DNA of 64,000 nucleotides from Mesorhizobium sp. SOD10 (GTDB lineage Bacteria; Pseudomonadota; Alphaproteobacteria; Rhizobiales; Rhizobiaceae): the NCBI GenBank assembly GCA_000824805.1, contig CCNA01000004.1, positions 62,001 through 126,000 of the forward strand. Direction: 5' to 3'. The position numbers and the translations under genes are program-made. Below the pieces are notes generated by a model that made no database searches, was not told the origin of the DNA, and was given only the letters and a program-made list of their open reading frames with translations. How positions within the stretch are numbered: position 1 is the first letter of the stretch; each line of letters begins with the position of its first letter. This document shows positions 1 through 11,379 of this stretch, one piece after another.

Positions 1-993
1 CGGATCCTTGATCAACCCGCCGACGAGTTCGGCGATCCGCTCCGCCGACAGCGTCGACTGCGGATGGAGCTCGGCCCCGCCGGCGGCGGCAAGGGCCGCG
101 GCATTCGCCGCCTGGTCGTGGTCGAGCGCGTGCGGATAAGGCACCAGCAGCGCCGGCCGCCCGATGACGGCGATTTCCGAAACCGTCGAGGCGCCGGAGC
201 GCGACATCACCAGATGCGCCGCGCCAATGCGCGCCGCCATGTCGGTGAAGAAGGGCGAGACCTGGGCGTCGACACCGAGATCGGCATAGGCCGCCTTCAC
301 CCGCGCCACATCCTCGGCGCGCGCCTGTTGGGTGATGACCAGCCGCTTGCGCTGGTCTGGCGGCAGCAGCGCGATCGCCGCCGGAACGGCATCGGAAAAG
401 AATTGCGCGCCCTGGCTGCCGCCGAACACCAGGAAGCGAAACGGCTCGCCCTCGTTCGAAGCGACATAGGGCGCCTTGGCTGCCTCGAGGATCTGCGGCC
501 TGACCGGATTGCCGGTGGTCACCGTCTTTGCGCCGGCGGCGGTCGCCCCTTCCGGCAGAAAGCCGCCGGCTATCGCGTCGACGCGGCCGGCGAGCGCCTT
601 GTTGGCGCGGCCCATGACGGCGTTCTGCTCATGGATCAGCGTCGGCACTCTTCGCCTTGTTGCCGCATAGAGCGGCGGCAGCGTCGGATAGCCGCCGAAG
701 CCGACGACCGCCTCTGGCTTGATCCTGGCGATCACCCGGCTGGCCTCACGCACACCCTGCCAGATTTTCCAGAAGGCCGAGAGCATGGCGACCGGGTTCT
801 TGGAACCCAGCGTGGCCGAAGGGATCGTGTGAGTGTCGGCTGCCGGGAAATGGCGGGAATAGCGTTCGGCGCGTTGGTCGGTGGCAAGATGCACCTTCCA
901 GCCGCGGTCGATCAATTCATGCGCGAGCGCTTCGGCCGGAAACAGATGTCCGCCCGTTCCACCGGCTGCTAGGAGGATAACACCCTTCGCCAT
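1..993 (-). CDS. murG: MurG, lipid II-forming GlcNAc transferase (C-terminus outside window)
   Basis: MurG transfers GlcNAc from UDP-GlcNAc to lipid I on the cytoplasmic face of the membrane, giving lipid II. The reading frame starts with ATG at 993 and runs off the left edge, so about 331 residues are visible. The N-terminus shows the glycine-rich GGTGGH loop of the acceptor-binding domain. Further in are [21 protein letters not shown] and the donor-site GGSQGAQ, and near the edge [10 protein letters not shown]. These are standard MurG landmarks. It lies 6 bases after ftsW in a tightly packed minus-strand operon. No oddity is visible in the part present. Confidence 0.96.
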   Translation of the reverse strand, partial: MAKGVILLAAGGTGGHLFPAEALAHELIDRGWKVHLATDQRAERYSRHFPAADTHTIPSATLGSKNPVAMLSAFWKIWQGVREASRVIARIKPEAVVGFGGYPTLPPLYAATRRRVPTLIHEQNAVMGRANKALAGRVDAIAGGFLPEGATAAGAKTVTTGNPVRPQILEAAKAPYVASNEGEPFRFLVFGGSQGAQFFSDAVPAAIALLPPDQRKRLVITQQARAEDVARVKAAYADLGVDAQVSPFFTDMAARIGAAHLVMSRSGASTVSEIAVIGRPALLVPYPHALDHDQAANAAALAAAGGAELHPQSTLSAERIAELVGGLIKDP

Positions 994-999
994 CCTGCC

Positions 1000-2154
1000 T
1001 CATTCCGCCGGCATTGCGCGCTGCGAAAGGGCGAAGCCCATCTGCTTGCGCTTTTCCGGCCGCTTGCGCGTCAATGCGAGCACCATGCCCATCGAAATGG
1101 CGATGGCGATCTGCGAGGAGCCGCCATAGGAGATGAAGGGCAGAGTCATGCCCTTGGCCGGCATCAGCTGCAGGTTCACGCACATGTTGATGGCCGATTG
1201 CAGGCCGAAGACGGTGACGAGGCCGCCCACCGCATAGCGGGTGAAATCATCGTATTCCTTGAGCGCGATGCTCAAGCCGCGCAGCACGATGAAGGCGAAG
1301 ATCGACATGATGAAGAAGCACATGATCAGCCCGAACTCCTCGCCGGCGACCGAGAAGACGAAGTCGGTATGAGCATCCGGAACAATGCGCTTGACGGTTC
1401 CCTCACCCGGCCCGACACCGAACCAACTGCCGTTGATCAGTGCCTCGCGGCCCATGTCGACCTGGAACGTATCGCCTTCGCCAGTCAAAAACTTGTCAAT
1501 GCGCAGGGCAACATGCGGGAACACCGAATAGGCGGCGAACAGGCCGCCTGCCCCGACGATGCCGAGAGCCACGATCCACAGCCACGGCAGGCCGGCCATG
1601 AAGAACATCACGCCCCAGGTGCCGGTCACCAGCATGGTCTGGCCGAGATCGGGCTGCGCCACCAGAAGCGAGATGACCAGCGCAAGCAAAAGCATGGCGA
1701 ACAGATTGCCGGGAATGTCGGGCTGGCGCTTGTGCTCGGCAAAGAGCCACGCGCAGATGATGACGAAGGCGGGTTTCAGGAATTCCGACGGCTGGATGGA
1801 AAGCCCGGCGAGCGACACCCAGCGCCGCGCGCCCTTCACCTCGACGCCGATGTAGAGCACCGCCACCATCAGCACCAGCATGATGCACAGCATCACCAGC
1901 GACATGCGCCTGATCTGCCGCGCCTCCAGGAAGGAGACCGCAAGCATGACGATGAGCGCCGGGATGGTGAAGATGACCTGCCTGGTGGCGAAGTGAAAGC
2001 TGTCGAGGCCGATACGCTCGGCCACCGCGGGGCTCGCCGCGAAGGACAAGATGATCCCCAGTCCCATCAGCGACAGGAACGCCGCCAGAAACCAGCGATC
2101 GACGGTCCACCACCAGGTGGCGACAGGACTTTTGTCGAGACGGCTTTGCATCAA
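1000..2154 (-). CDS. ftsW: FtsW, SEDS-family septal peptidoglycan polymerase
   Basis: FtsW is a polytopic inner-membrane protein that polymerises lipid II at the division septum together with its partner transpeptidase FtsI. The 384-residue product has about ten hydrophobic segments. The signature near the C-terminus is [17 protein letters not shown], and a SEDS-typical QPSEFLKPA motif lies near the middle. RodA is the alternative SEDS protein, but the position between murD and murG fixes it as FtsW. Its ATG overlaps the murD stop by 4 bases, which suggests translational coupling. Confidence 0.96.
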   Translation of the reverse strand: MMQSRLDKSPVATWWWTVDRWFLAAFLSLMGLGIILSFAASPAVAERIGLDSFHFATRQVIFTIPALIVMLAVSFLEARQIRRMSLVMLCIMLVLMVAVLYIGVEVKGARRWVSLAGLSIQPSEFLKPAFVIICAWLFAEHKRQPDIPGNLFAMLLLALVISLLVAQPDLGQTMLVTGTWGVMFFMAGLPWLWIVALGIVGAGGLFAAYSVFPHVALRIDKFLTGEGDTFQVDMGREALINGSWFGVGPGEGTVKRIVPDAHTDFVFSVAGEEFGLIMCFFIMSIFAFIVLRGLSIALKEYDDFTRYAVGGLVTVFGLQSAINMCVNLQLMPAKGMTLPFISYGGSSQIAIAISMGMVLALTRKRPEKRKQMGFALSQRAMPAE

Positions 2155-3554
2155 CGTGGCCCTCCGATGGGTTTCACACCGTCAATAGCATTCGCAGCTT
2201 GCCTGAAGGCTTCGCCGCGAACTTCGAAATTCTTGAACTGGTCGAAACTGGCGCAGGCCGGCGAAAGCAGCACCACGGCTTCGCCGCCGGGGTCGTTTGC
2301 CGCGTCGTGGGCGGCATGTTCGACCGCCGCCGCAAGCGTTCCCGATATCTCGTAGGGCACGGACTCGCCGAGCGTCGCCGCAAAGGCCGGCGCCGCCTCG
2401 CCGATCAGATAGGCCTTGGCGATGCGCGGGAAGAAACCGCGCAGCGGCTCGATGCCGCCTTCCTTCGGCAGGCCGCCGGCGATCCAGTAGATACGGTTGG
2501 CGAAGCTCGACAGCGCGGGCGCCGCCGCATCGGCATTGGTCGCCTTGGAATCGTTGACGAACAGCACATGATCCTTGCGGCCGACCTGCTCCATGCGGTG
2601 CGCGAGCCCCGGGAAGCTTTCCAGCCCGGCCTGGATCTCGCCGAGCTCGAGCCCGACTTTTAGGCAGGCGACGACGGCGGCCAGCGCGTTCTGCGCGTTG
2701 TGCTGGCCGCGCAGCGAGCCGATGCCTTCGAGGAAGGCGACGCGGCTGAAGCGGCCATCCACCGCTTCCATCAGATTGGTGCCGTCGGCGAAATAACCGT
2801 CGGTCAAAGGCAGGCGCTTGGAAATACGAACGACCGGCCTGCCGGCCCGCTCCAGCCGGTTGGCGATCTGGGCACACCAGGAATCGTCGACGCCGATGAT
2901 CGCGGTATCGCTGCCGGCAACCAGCCGCTCCTTGATCGAGGCGTAGTGCGCCATCGTGCCGTGCCGGTCGAGATGGTCGGGCGTGAGATTGAGCAGGATG
3001 CCGGCGGTCGGATTGATCGAGGGCGCGAGATCGATCTGGTAGGACGAGCACTCGACCACATAGTGCCGCCGGGGCTCGGGTGGATCGAGCGTCATGATGG
3101 CACGGCCGATGTTGCCGCCCATCTGCGTGTCGCGTCCCGCCGATTTCAGGATATGCGCCGTCAGTGCCGTCGTCGTGGACTTGCCGTTGGTGCCGGTGAT
3201 TGCAATGAAGGGCGCTGCCGGCGCGCGGTTGTTGCGCTCGCGGCAGAACAGCTCGATATCGCCGATCACCTCGACGCCGGCGCCGCGCGCGAGCTCCACC
3301 GTCCAATGCGGCTTCGGATGCGTCAGCGGCACGCCGGGCGACAGCACGAAGGCGGCGAAACGCGGCCAGTCGGCTGCACGCAGGTCGCCGGTCGCAATGC
3401 CCGCCGCGGCCGCCTTGGCGACGCTGTCTGGATTGTCGTCCCAGGCGAGCACCTCGGCGCCCCCCGCGATCAGCGCATGCGCGGTGGCGATCCCCGAGCC
3501 GCCGAGCCCGAAGAGCGAAACGCGTTTGCCGGAAAAGGAAGCGGCGGGGATCAA
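2151..3554 (-). CDS. murD: MurD, UDP-MurNAc-L-Ala:D-Glu ligase
   Basis: MurD is a cytoplasmic ATP-dependent ligase that adds D-glutamate to UDP-MurNAc-L-alanine. The 467-residue protein has an N-terminal nucleotide-binding fold ([13 protein letters not shown] near residue 17). It also has the Mur-ligase ATP loop [11 protein letters not shown] near residue 120, the central segment [12 protein letters not shown], and a C-terminal domain with [11 protein letters not shown]. Length and motif order fit MurD and not MurC, E or F. It starts 10 bases after mraY and overlaps ftsW by 4 bases. Confidence 0.96.
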   Translation of the reverse strand: MIPAASFSGKRVSLFGLGGSGIATAHALIAGGAEVLAWDDNPDSVAKAAAAGIATGDLRAADWPRFAAFVLSPGVPLTHPKPHWTVELARGAGVEVIGDIELFCRERNNRAPAAPFIAITGTNGKSTTTALTAHILKSAGRDTQMGGNIGRAIMTLDPPEPRRHYVVECSSYQIDLAPSINPTAGILLNLTPDHLDRHGTMAHYASIKERLVAGSDTAIIGVDDSWCAQIANRLERAGRPVVRISKRLPLTDGYFADGTNLMEAVDGRFSRVAFLEGIGSLRGQHNAQNALAAVVACLKVGLELGEIQAGLESFPGLAHRMEQVGRKDHVLFVNDSKATNADAAAPALSSFANRIYWIAGGLPKEGGIEPLRGFFPRIAKAYLIGEAAPAFAATLGESVPYEISGTLAAAVEHAAHDAANDPGGEAVVLLSPACASFDQFKNFEVRGEAFRQAANAIDGVKPIGGPR

Positions 3555-3564
3555 GCGGCGAATC

Positions 3565-4647
3565 CTATCTGAGCTTGAGTGTGGAGAGGCCGACCAGCGC
3601 CAGGATGACGGCGATGATCCAGAAGCGGATCACCACCTGGCTTTCGGTCCAGCCGAGCTTTTCGAAATGGTGATGGATCGGCGCCATCAGGAAGACGCGC
3701 TTGCCGGTCATCTTGAAGTAGCCGACCTGGACGATGACCGACAGGATCTCGACCACGAACAGGCCGCCGACGATGACCAGAACGATCTCGTGCTTGGTGG
3801 CGACCGCGATGGTGCCGATCAGCCCGCCCATCGCCAGCGACCCGGTATCGCCCATGAAGATCGCGGCCGGCGGCGCGTTGAACCAGAGGAAGCCCAGACC
3901 CGCGCCGATCACCGCGCCGAGCACCACGGCGAGCTCACCGGTGCCGGGCACGAAATGGATCTGCAGATATTCGGCGAACACCGCGTTGCCCGACAGATAG
4001 GCGATGACGCCGAAGGACGCCGCCGCGATCATGATCGGCACGATCGCCAGCCCGTCGAGGCCGTCGGTCAGGTTCACCGCATTGCCCGCGCCGACGATGA
4101 CGAAGCAGGAGAACGGCACGAAGAACCAGCCGAGATTGATCAGGAATTCCTTGGCGAAGGGGAAAGTCAGCGACGACGAGAACGGCGCCTGGCCATTGTG
4201 CATGATCACCCACGCGGCGATTGCCGCGATGATGAACTCGATCGCCAGCCTCGCCTTGCCGGAAAAGCCCAGATGCGACTGCTTGGTGACCTTGAGATAG
4301 TCGTCGTAAAAGCCGATCGAGCCGAAGCCGACGGTGACCAGAAGCACCACCCAGACATAGATCGAGGAAAGGTTCGCCCATAGGAGCGACGAACCGATGA
4401 TGCCGGACAGGATCATCAGCCCGCCCATGGTCGGCGTTCCCGCTTTCTTGAAATGCGTCTGCGGGCCGTCGGCGCGGATCGGCTGGCCCTTGCCTTGCCG
4501 CAGGCGCAGCGAATTGATGATCGTCGGCCCGAAGATGAAGACGATGAGCGCAGAGGTGATCAGCGCGCCGCCGGTGCGGAAAGTGATGTAGCGGAAGACG
4601 TTGAAAAGCGAGATCTTGTCCGCGAAGTCGACGAGCAGTGTGAACAT
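3565..4647 (-). CDS. mraY: MraY, phospho-MurNAc-pentapeptide translocase
   Basis: MraY moves phospho-MurNAc-pentapeptide from UDP to undecaprenyl phosphate, forming lipid I in the inner membrane. The 360-residue product has about ten membrane segments. It shows the family signatures [29 protein letters not shown] and APIHHHFE, which carry the acidic active-site residues and the histidine loop. The length matches the family. It sits between murF (27 bases upstream) and murD (10 bases downstream) in the dcw operon. Confidence 0.97.
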   Translation of the reverse strand: MFTLLVDFADKISLFNVFRYITFRTGGALITSALIVFIFGPTIINSLRLRQGKGQPIRADGPQTHFKKAGTPTMGGLMILSGIIGSSLLWANLSSIYVWVVLLVTVGFGSIGFYDDYLKVTKQSHLGFSGKARLAIEFIIAAIAAWVIMHNGQAPFSSSLTFPFAKEFLINLGWFFVPFSCFVIVGAGNAVNLTDGLDGLAIVPIMIAAASFGVIAYLSGNAVFAEYLQIHFVPGTGELAVVLGAVIGAGLGFLWFNAPPAAIFMGDTGSLAMGGLIGTIAVATKHEIVLVIVGGLFVVEILSVIVQVGYFKMTGKRVFLMAPIHHHFEKLGWTESQVVIRFWIIAVILALVGLSTLKLR

Positions 4648-4674
4648 GGTCCTTCCGTCCCCCGGAACCCGACC

Positions 4675-6108
4675 TCAAGTCGGCTTAATGTTTGTGGCTT
4701 CCGCCGGAAATTTGCCGAGCAACGCCTCGACCAGCTTTGAAAACCCGATGCCCTTCGACGATTTGACCATCACCACGTCGCCGGGTCTGAGCGCGGAGAT
4801 CACAATCGGCTTCAGCTCCTCGGCTCCCGCCCTATACTCCGTCTGGATGTCGGCGGGCAAAACCTCGGCCAGCGCTTGCATTTCCGGCCCGCCGAGAAAG
4901 ACGTTGCGCGTGCCCGTGCCGACGATCAGCTCGGCAAGCGCCGCGTGGAGCTTGGCCGAATGGCTGCCGAGCTCCAGCATGTCGCCGAGCACCGCGATGC
5001 GCCGCCCCTCGCCCGAGACGGGCGTGGCGTTGAGCAGCGCCATGGCCGCCGCCATCGATGCCGGATTGGCGTTATAGCTTTCGTCGATCAGCGTTATCGG
5101 CCCGTTGGGATGATGCAGGACGTGGCGCCGGCCGCGACCGCGTTCGGCCAAAAGGTCCGCAAGCGCGGCCGCGACCTTGTCGATATCGGCGCCGACCAAT
5201 TGCGCGGCGCCAAGCACCGCCAGCACGTTCTGCACGATATGGCGGCCGGGCGCCCCGACACGGGCCGTCACGTCCTTCTTGCCGATCTTGACGGCGATGT
5301 CGGAATGGTCGGCATGAAGCTCGCAGCCGACAAGGCGGAAGGCCGAGCGGACATTTTCGCCGAAACCGAAAACATGCTCGACGCCCGCGTCCTTCGCCAT
5401 TTTCCCGAGCAGCTTCCAGCGCGGATCGTCGCGGTTGAGCAACGCGGCGCCGCCGGGCTCGATCCCCTCGAAAATCTCGGCCTTGGCCATGGCGATCTCG
5501 TCGAGATTCTTGAAGAAGCCGAGATGGGCGGCGGCAATGATCGTCACGATGGCGACATGCGGCCTGACCATCTTGACCAGCGGCCTGATCTCGCCCGGAT
5601 GGTTCATGCCGATCTCGAAGACCGCGTAGTCGCAGTCCTGCGGCATGCGCGCCAGCGTCAGCGGCACGCCCCAATGGTTGTTGAACGATTGCGCCGAGGC
5701 ATGCACCTTGCCGACCGCCGACAGCACATGGCGCAGCGCTTCCTTGGTGGTCGTCTTGCCGGCAGAGCCGGTGACGGCGATGATCCTGGCCTTCGAGCGG
5801 GCGCGTGCCGCGACGCCGAGCTTCTCGAGCGCCGCAAGCACGTCCTGCACGACGATCATCGGCGCCGTCAGCCGACCGAGCGAAGGCAGCTTGCCCTCAG
5901 CAACGACCAGCACGGCCGCTCCGGCCTTGACCGCCGCTGTCGCGAAATCATGGCCGTCCATCGCCTCGCCCTTGATGGCGAAGAAGGCGTCTCCAGACTC
6001 CAGGCTGCGGCTGTCGATCGAAACGCCAGTGATGCCCTCCGGCAGCGAGCCGATCGGCCTGCCGCCCATCGCTTCGACCAGCGCTTCCGACGTCCACAGC
6101 AGGTTCAT
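4675..6108 (-). CDS. murF: MurF, UDP-MurNAc-tripeptide:D-Ala-D-Ala ligase
   Basis: MurF finishes the cytoplasmic peptide stem by attaching D-Ala-D-Ala. The 477-residue protein has an N-terminal substrate domain, the ATP-binding loop [12 protein letters not shown] near residue 115, the [10 protein letters not shown] segment and the C-terminal motif [10 protein letters not shown]. Together these are diagnostic for MurF. The start ATG overlaps the murE stop by 4 bases, so the two ligases are probably translated as a coupled pair. No anomalies were seen. Confidence 0.96.
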   Translation of the reverse strand: MNLLWTSEALVEAMGGRPIGSLPEGITGVSIDSRSLESGDAFFAIKGEAMDGHDFATAAVKAGAAVLVVAEGKLPSLGRLTAPMIVVQDVLAALEKLGVAARARSKARIIAVTGSAGKTTTKEALRHVLSAVGKVHASAQSFNNHWGVPLTLARMPQDCDYAVFEIGMNHPGEIRPLVKMVRPHVAIVTIIAAAHLGFFKNLDEIAMAKAEIFEGIEPGGAALLNRDDPRWKLLGKMAKDAGVEHVFGFGENVRSAFRLVGCELHADHSDIAVKIGKKDVTARVGAPGRHIVQNVLAVLGAAQLVGADIDKVAAALADLLAERGRGRRHVLHHPNGPITLIDESYNANPASMAAAMALLNATPVSGEGRRIAVLGDMLELGSHSAKLHAALAELIVGTGTRNVFLGGPEMQALAEVLPADIQTEYRAGAEELKPIVISALRPGDVVMVKSSKGIGFSKLVEALLGKFPAEATNIKPT

Positions 6109-7559
6109 GCGGCACGCTCCTTCAGCGCATCGCGCACTTCCTCATGGTCGGAGAAGTGGAACGTTTCGGCGCCGATGGTCTGCCCCTCCTCATGTCCCTT
6201 GCCGGCGACGATGAGCGTATCGCCGGCGCGCAGCATCGCCACCGCCTCGTGGATCGCCTTGCGGCGATCGCCGATCTCGATGGCGCCGGGCGCGGCGGCG
6301 AGGATCGCCGCGCGGATGGTTTCGGGCACCTCGGTGCGCGGATTGTCGTCGGTGACGATGACGATATCGGCGAGCCGCGTCGCGATCTCGCCCATGATCG
6401 GCCTTTTCCCGCGATCGCGGTCGCCGCCGCAGCCGAACACCACGATGACACGGCCGGTGGTGAAAGGCCGGACCGAGGTCAGCACATTCTCCAGCGCATC
6501 GGGCTTGTGCGCATAGTCGACATAGACGGGAGCGCCGGCGGCGGTGGTGCCGACGAGGTCGAGCCGGCCCGGCGCGCCCTTCAATTTCTCCAACGCCGCC
6601 AAGGCCTTGGCCGCGGACGTTCCTGTCGCGATGGCAAGGCCGGCCGAGACCAGCGCGTTGGCGATCTGGAAATCGCCGGCCAAAGGCAGGTCGACCTCAT
6701 GCAGCACGCCGTCCGCCACGATTTCGGCGCGCTGGCGATGGCGCTCATGCTCCACGCGCTTGAGCGTCAGGAAATCGCCATGGCGGCCGACGGTCAGCAC
6801 TTTCAGGCCCGCTGCCTTCGCGGCTTTGATGGTCGGCTCCGACCAAGGGTCGTCGGCAAAGACGATCGCTGGCGCACCCTTCGGCAGCAGCGTGTCGAAC
6901 AGGCGTAATTTGGCGCGGTGATAATCCTCCACCGTCGGATGGTAATCCATATGGTCGCGGCCGAGATTGGTGAAGGCGCCGGCCGCCAGCTTCACGCCGT
7001 CGAGGCGGCGCTGGTCGAGGCCGTGGCTCGATGCTTCCATCGAGGCGTGGGTGACGCCCGCATCCGCCAGTTCCTGGAGCAATCGGTGCAGCGCCACCGG
7101 ATCGGGCGTCGTCAGTGAGCCATATTCGTTGCGGCCGGGCGCCACGACACCGGTCGTGCCGATCGAGGCGGCCACAAAACCCGCCTGCTCCCAGATCTGA
7201 CGGGTGAAGGCGGCGACGGATGTCTTGCCGGCGGTGCCGGTGACGGCGACCATGGTCTCCGGTTGGCGGCCGAAGAAGCGCGCCGCGCTGAGCGCGAGCG
7301 CCAGGCGCGGATCGTCGACCGCGAGAACCGGGATCGACAGGCCGGAGACGCTCGTGCCCCTGCCGGTGACGATCGCCGCGGCGCCGCGGCTTGCGGCATC
7401 GGCCGCATAGGCGGAGCCGTCGGCCTTGCTGCCTGCAAGCGCGAAGAACACCACGCCGGTTTTAACCTGGCGGGAATCGGAGGAAAGTCCGGTCACCTCC
7501 AGATCGGGGGAAGCTGTTCCCTCGACAGGCAGGATACCGGCTAGATCTTTTAGATGCAT
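6105..7559 (-). CDS. murE: MurE, UDP-MurNAc-dipeptide:meso-diaminopimelate ligase
   Basis: MurE adds the third stem residue in the cytoplasm. The 484-residue product carries the ATP loop [11 protein letters not shown] near residue 110, the [13 protein letters not shown] substrate loop, the [12 protein letters not shown] segment and DDNPRTE near residue 400. The DNPR motif is the accepted mark of enzymes using meso-diaminopimelate rather than lysine, as expected for a Gram-negative. It lies 54 bases after ftsI and overlaps murF by 4 bases. Confidence 0.96.
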   Translation of the reverse strand: MHLKDLAGILPVEGTASPDLEVTGLSSDSRQVKTGVVFFALAGSKADGSAYAADAASRGAAAIVTGRGTSVSGLSIPVLAVDDPRLALALSAARFFGRQPETMVAVTGTAGKTSVAAFTRQIWEQAGFVAASIGTTGVVAPGRNEYGSLTTPDPVALHRLLQELADAGVTHASMEASSHGLDQRRLDGVKLAAGAFTNLGRDHMDYHPTVEDYHRAKLRLFDTLLPKGAPAIVFADDPWSEPTIKAAKAAGLKVLTVGRHGDFLTLKRVEHERHRQRAEIVADGVLHEVDLPLAGDFQIANALVSAGLAIATGTSAAKALAALEKLKGAPGRLDLVGTTAAGAPVYVDYAHKPDALENVLTSVRPFTTGRVIVVFGCGGDRDRGKRPIMGEIATRLADIVIVTDDNPRTEVPETIRAAILAAAPGAIEIGDRRKAIHEAVAMLRAGDTLIVAGKGHEEGQTIGAETFHFSDHEEVRDALKERAA

Positions 7560-7613
7560 TGAGTCCCGTTCACCGCAACAAAATAGCGCGCAGTTGCCGG
7601 CGCGCCCGAAGAA

Positions 7614-9338
7614 TCACTGATAGGAAACCAGCGTTGCACCATTTTCATGGCTGAAATCTGGCTTCACGCCAAGCATGGCCGCAGAACGCCTGATGATATT
7701 GCCGGCCATAACCCCCGCATTGTTGGCGGCAACGTCCGTCATCCCGGGCTTTTCCGGATGCGGAGCGTCAGCGATCGTGAACACCAGAAATTGCGGATCG
7801 TCCATCGGGAAGGCGGCGACGAAGGTGTTGAAATTCAGATCCTTGGAGTAGCGGCCATTGATGACCTTCTCGGCCGTTCCGGTCTTGCCGCCAACGCGGT
7901 AGCCGGGAACCCTGGCGTTTCTGGCCGAGCCCTTCTCGGCATTCAGCGTGTAGAGATAGCGCATGCCTTCGACGGTCTTGTCGCTGACCACTCTCTTGGC
8001 CACCGCCATTGCCTCCTCCTCACTGCGGACCAGGAAGGTCGGCTCGATCAGATAGCCTTGCATCAGCGCCGCACAGCCGACAGCCGCCTGCAACGGTGTC
8101 GTCGACACGCCATGGCCGAAGGCGATGGTGAACGAATTGACCTGTTTCCAGACCTTCGGTTCGGTCGGGCGCGCGACCTCGGGCAATTCGGTCTGCATCC
8201 TGTCCAGGATGCCAAGGCGGTGCAGGAATTCGCGGTGCCCCTCGATGCCGACCAACTCGGCCTCCCTGGCCGACCCGATGTTGGACGAATAGAGGAACAC
8301 TTCCGGCAGCGACAGCACGCGGTTCTTGCCGTGGAAATCGTGGATCGCCTGATGGCCGACCCGGATCGGATGCGATGCGTCGAAGCGGCTGTTCATCGTG
8401 GCCTTGCCGGAATCGAGCGCCATGGCCGAGGTGAAGCTCTTGAAGGTCGAGCCCATCTCGTAGAGGCCCGCCGACATGCGGTTCAGCCGGTCCTTTTCCT
8501 GCGCATTATACGGATTGTTCGGATCGAAGTCCGGCACCGAGGCCATCGCCATCACTTCGCCCGTCTTGATGTTCAGCACGACGGCGCCGGCGCCCAATGC
8601 GCGATAGCGCTCCAGGCCGGCCGCGATTTCGTCGCGCACCACATGCTGGACGCGCAGATCGATCGAAAGCCTGACCGGCTTGAGGTCCTTGGCCACGGCG
8701 AGGCCCGACGCCTGCAGGTCGCTCAGCCCCTGCTCGTCGATATATTTCTCCATGCCGGAGATGCCCTGGTTGTCGATATTGGTCAGGCCGACGATATAGG
8801 ACGAGGTCTCGCCGCTCGGATAGAAGCGACGCTTTTCGGTGCGGAAGCCGAGGCCGGGGATGCCCAACGCCAGGATGTCGGCCTGCTGCTTCGGCGTCAG
8901 CTGGCGCTGCAGCCAGACGAAGCCGGCGCCGCTCTTGAGCTTGCGATAGGTTTGCTCGTAGTCGATCTCCGGCAGCACGGTCGACAATTTCTCGATCGCT
9001 TCGTCGGCGTCGACGATACGGCGCGGCTCGGCGAACAGCGACGCCGTCTTGATGTCGGTCGCCAGCACCTCGCCGTTGCGGTCGACGATATCCGGACGCG
9101 ATGCCGTAACCCGGCTCTCCGGGCCGCCCGAAAGATCCGGATTCTGCAGCCCGAGATAGACGAGCCGGCCGGCAATGGTCGAATAGATGGTGAAGAACAC
9201 CGCCATGCTCATGACGATGCGCGTCCTTGCCTTGCCGCCGGTCGCCTTTCGGGCGGCATCGACGACGATCGAGCCGTCCTCAGCCTGCCTCTTTCGGCGC
9301 TTCAGCAGGTCACGGATCCTTGGAAGCCTGCTGATCAT
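7614..9338 (-). CDS. ftsI: FtsI/PBP3, septal peptidoglycan transpeptidase
   Basis: FtsI crosslinks septal peptidoglycan in the periplasm and partners with FtsW. The 574-residue class B penicillin-binding protein has a basic cytoplasmic tail (first 40 residues), one membrane segment around residues 42-62 and a periplasmic dimerisation domain. The transpeptidase domain shows the three active-site motifs STFK (near residue 300), SSN and KTGTAEK. No PASTA domain is present. Its ATG overlaps the ftsL stop as ATGA. Confidence 0.96.
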   Translation of the reverse strand: MISRLPRIRDLLKRRKRQAEDGSIVVDAARKATGGKARTRIVMSMAVFFTIYSTIAGRLVYLGLQNPDLSGGPESRVTASRPDIVDRNGEVLATDIKTASLFAEPRRIVDADEAIEKLSTVLPEIDYEQTYRKLKSGAGFVWLQRQLTPKQQADILALGIPGLGFRTEKRRFYPSGETSSYIVGLTNIDNQGISGMEKYIDEQGLSDLQASGLAVAKDLKPVRLSIDLRVQHVVRDEIAAGLERYRALGAGAVVLNIKTGEVMAMASVPDFDPNNPYNAQEKDRLNRMSAGLYEMGSTFKSFTSAMALDSGKATMNSRFDASHPIRVGHQAIHDFHGKNRVLSLPEVFLYSSNIGSAREAELVGIEGHREFLHRLGILDRMQTELPEVARPTEPKVWKQVNSFTIAFGHGVSTTPLQAAVGCAALMQGYLIEPTFLVRSEEEAMAVAKRVVSDKTVEGMRYLYTLNAEKGSARNARVPGYRVGGKTGTAEKVINGRYSKDLNFNTFVAAFPMDDPQFLVFTIADAPHPEKPGMTDVAANNAGVMAGNIIRRSAAMLGVKPDFSHENGATLVSYQ

Positions 9339-9730
9339 TGAACGGTGCTCCCGGTGACCACTGGATCCTTGCCGTCCGCCGGCTCCTTGCCCGAATTGTC
9401 GGCCATGCCGCCAAGGCGCTGCGAGGAGAGGTCCTCGATGGTCACGGGTTTCACGGGAATGTCGTCGAGGCTGCCGATCTGGTGCGCGTTGATCGGTTCG
9501 AGCCCGAGCTGGCTCTTATAGACATCGGCAAGCTTCTGCAGCCGCGAAGGCTGCGTAAGCAGGCTCCAGTCCGCCTTGAGGAGATCGATCGTTTCTTCCT
9601 CGTAGTGGATCTGCGCCTGGATCTTCTGTACCGCAGCCAGTTGCTCTTCGGCTTCCCGCTTCGTCTTGTAGGTTAGGGCCGCGGCCGAGACCATGACGGC
9701 GATCAGGACTATGTCGCTGGTACGAAACAC
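9335..9730 (-). CDS. ftsL: FtsL-like bitopic division protein
   Basis: This is a small bitopic membrane protein placed exactly where ftsL lies in dcw operons. I set the start at the GTG at 9730, giving 131 residues, because an SD-like GGAGAGG precedes it and it follows the rsmH stop by four bases; longer versions would lie inside rsmH. The product has a short N-terminus, one hydrophobic segment (residues 6-20) and then a heptad-like charged helix (residues 22-55). A low-complexity C-terminal tail follows. FtsL proteins are poorly conserved, so the call rests on position, size and topology. Confidence 0.85.
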   Translation of the reverse strand: MFRTSDIVLIAVMVSAAALTYKTKREAEEQLAAVQKIQAQIHYEEETIDLLKADWSLLTQPSRLQKLADVYKSQLGLEPINAHQIGSLDDIPVKPVTIEDLSSQRLGGMADNSGKEPADGKDPVVTGSTVQ

Positions 9731-9734
9731 GTGC

Positions 9735-10751
9735 TCACCTCTCCCCCGGCCGCTCGATGGCGGGAAGCTTTGGAAGGCCGAAAATCGAAAAATCGCCGGC
9801 GCGCGCCGGCGCATCGGTGCGTATCGCGGCGCGCAGCCTTGCCGAACGCGCGCGCGGATTGGCGTCCAGCTCGGCCTCTCCCGGCGTTACGCCGCCGCCG
9901 GCCTTGCGGAAGGTCGCGACGCGCGCCGGCGCATCGGGCATGTGCCGAGAGCCGCCGGCGGCTTCGGAACGGTCGGCGATGAAGCGCTTGACGATGCGGT
10001 CCTCCAGGGAATGGAACGTCACCACGGCAAGTCGCCCGCCGGGCTTCAGCACACGCTCGGCGGCGAGCAGGGCCCTGGCGAGCTCGCCAAGCTCGTCATT
10101 GACGAAGATGCGCAGCGCCTGGAAGACACGCGTGGCCGGATGGATCTTGTCCTTCGGCCCGCGTCCGATATGCGTTTGGATGGCATCGGCGAGATCGAGC
10201 GTGCGCTCGAAAGGCTTCTTCTCGCGCCGGCTCTCGATCATCCGCGCGATGCGGCCGGCATGGCGCTCCTCGCCGAGAAAGCCGAAGATGCGGGCAAGGT
10301 CGCCGGCCTTGAAGCTGTTGACGACATCGGCCGCGGAGAGGCCCGCCTGCGCCATCCGCATGTCGAGCGGCCCGTCGGCGCGAAAGGAAAAGCCGCGCTT
10401 GGCCTGGTCGAGCTGCATGGACGAGACGCCGATGTCGAGCACCACGCCATCGGCCCTTTCGACGTGCTCGTCCAATGTCGAGAACGGCGCCTGGACCAGT
10501 CTCAGCCGGCCGCCGGCCCGTTCCTCAAGCGCCCTGCCGGCCGCGATCGCGTCCGGGTCGCGGTCGATGGCGACGACCGAAGCGCCGCGATCGAGGACAG
10601 CGCTGGTGTAGCCACCGGCGCCGAATGTCCCGTCGATGATGGTATCGCCGGCTTTCGGCGCGAGCGCGTCGAGCACCTCGGCAAGGAGGACCGGAATGTG
10701 ACGGGCCAGTCCGCCAACGGCGTGAGGGTCATCGCCGTGGCCAGCCATCAT
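9735..10751 (-). CDS. rsmH: RsmH, 16S rRNA m4C1402 methyltransferase
   Basis: RsmH (formerly MraW) N4-methylates C1402 in the decoding centre of 16S rRNA with S-adenosylmethionine. I start it at the ATG at 10751, overlapping the mraZ stop by 4 bases and giving 338 residues; an extension further upstream would run through mraZ. The N-terminus reads [13 protein letters not shown], followed by the SAM-binding loop [10 protein letters not shown]. Later landmarks are [26 protein letters not shown] and [13 protein letters not shown]. Length and order are normal. Confidence 0.96.
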   Translation of the reverse strand: MMAGHGDDPHAVGGLARHIPVLLAEVLDALAPKAGDTIIDGTFGAGGYTSAVLDRGASVVAIDRDPDAIAAGRALEERAGGRLRLVQAPFSTLDEHVERADGVVLDIGVSSMQLDQAKRGFSFRADGPLDMRMAQAGLSAADVVNSFKAGDLARIFGFLGEERHAGRIARMIESRREKKPFERTLDLADAIQTHIGRGPKDKIHPATRVFQALRIFVNDELGELARALLAAERVLKPGGRLAVVTFHSLEDRIVKRFIADRSEAAGGSRHMPDAPARVATFRKAGGGVTPGEAELDANPRARSARLRAAIRTDAPARAGDFSIFGLPKLPAIERPGER

Positions 10752-11206
10752 TCCGATCGCTCCCCGAGCTTCGTCCCCTGCCGAAGCTGCAAAAGCCTGG
10801 CCCGCGCCTGCGCCCCATATGCCGCAAGCCGCCCCGGCTCCCAAACTTGAAAAAAATTGCCGCGGCCGACAAACGCGACCTCGTTCGAGATGCCCGTATG
10901 CTCGCGGATGAAATCGGTCATGGTGATGCGGCCGTCCTGGTCGAGCTTGAGGAATGTCCCGTCGCCATGGCAGAAGAACGACATGTCGTCCGCCGTCTGC
11001 AGAAAGGGATCCTCCAGCGCGATCCGCTGCTCGTAACGGTCTAGCAGATCGAGCCCGCCCACATCCATGGCCGGCAGGTCCAGGCAGCGAAGCGCGTAGA
11101 GTTCCGAATAGCCGCGTTTCTGCACCACGGCGCGGAAATGCGCCGGAACGGATACCCGCCCCTTCGCATCGATCCTGTTCACCGCATTTGACAGAAATCG
11201 GTCCAA
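10748..11206 (-). CDS. mraZ: MraZ, transcriptional regulator of the dcw operon (TTG start)
   Basis: MraZ is a small double SpoVT/AbrB-fold DNA-binding protein that represses its own dcw promoter in enterobacteria. The 152-residue product starts [18 protein letters not shown], the typical first repeat, with a second repeat around residues 75-120. The start is a TTG at 11206. An in-frame TAG lies three codons upstream at 11213-11215, so no longer start is possible, and the family N-terminus begins right there. A weak start may keep levels low. The phased TGGG repeats 174 bases upstream fit its known target. Confidence 0.93.
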   Translation of the reverse strand: MDRFLSNAVNRIDAKGRVSVPAHFRAVVQKRGYSELYALRCLDLPAMDVGGLDLLDRYEQRIALEDPFLQTADDMSFFCHGDGTFLKLDQDGRITMTDFIREHTGISNEVAFVGRGNFFQVWEPGRLAAYGAQARARLLQLRQGTKLGERSE

Positions 11207-11379
11207 TGAACGCTACAGCCGCTTCCGCCGCCGTACCCCTTCCCATGTTGTTCTCCGCGCCGCCGCGCTCGCGACAAATCGCTTCGTTCACCTGGGCGAA
11301 AACCGGCAAACGCGCAGCCGCCGCGGCTGCCCGATTGGCGTACGCTTCACCCTGACGCGGAACGAAAGCTTGATCGAGA

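Noticed and set aside
64..972. Plus-strand open frame over the start of the window
   Set aside because: It mirrors murG on the opposite strand, which has unmistakable motifs; the translation is arginine-rich and featureless.
9731..9814. 28-residue N-terminal extension of the FtsL-like protein
   Set aside because: It lies inside rsmH, is rich in Arg/Ser/Pro unlike a division protein start, and the GTG at 9730 has a fitting ribosome site.
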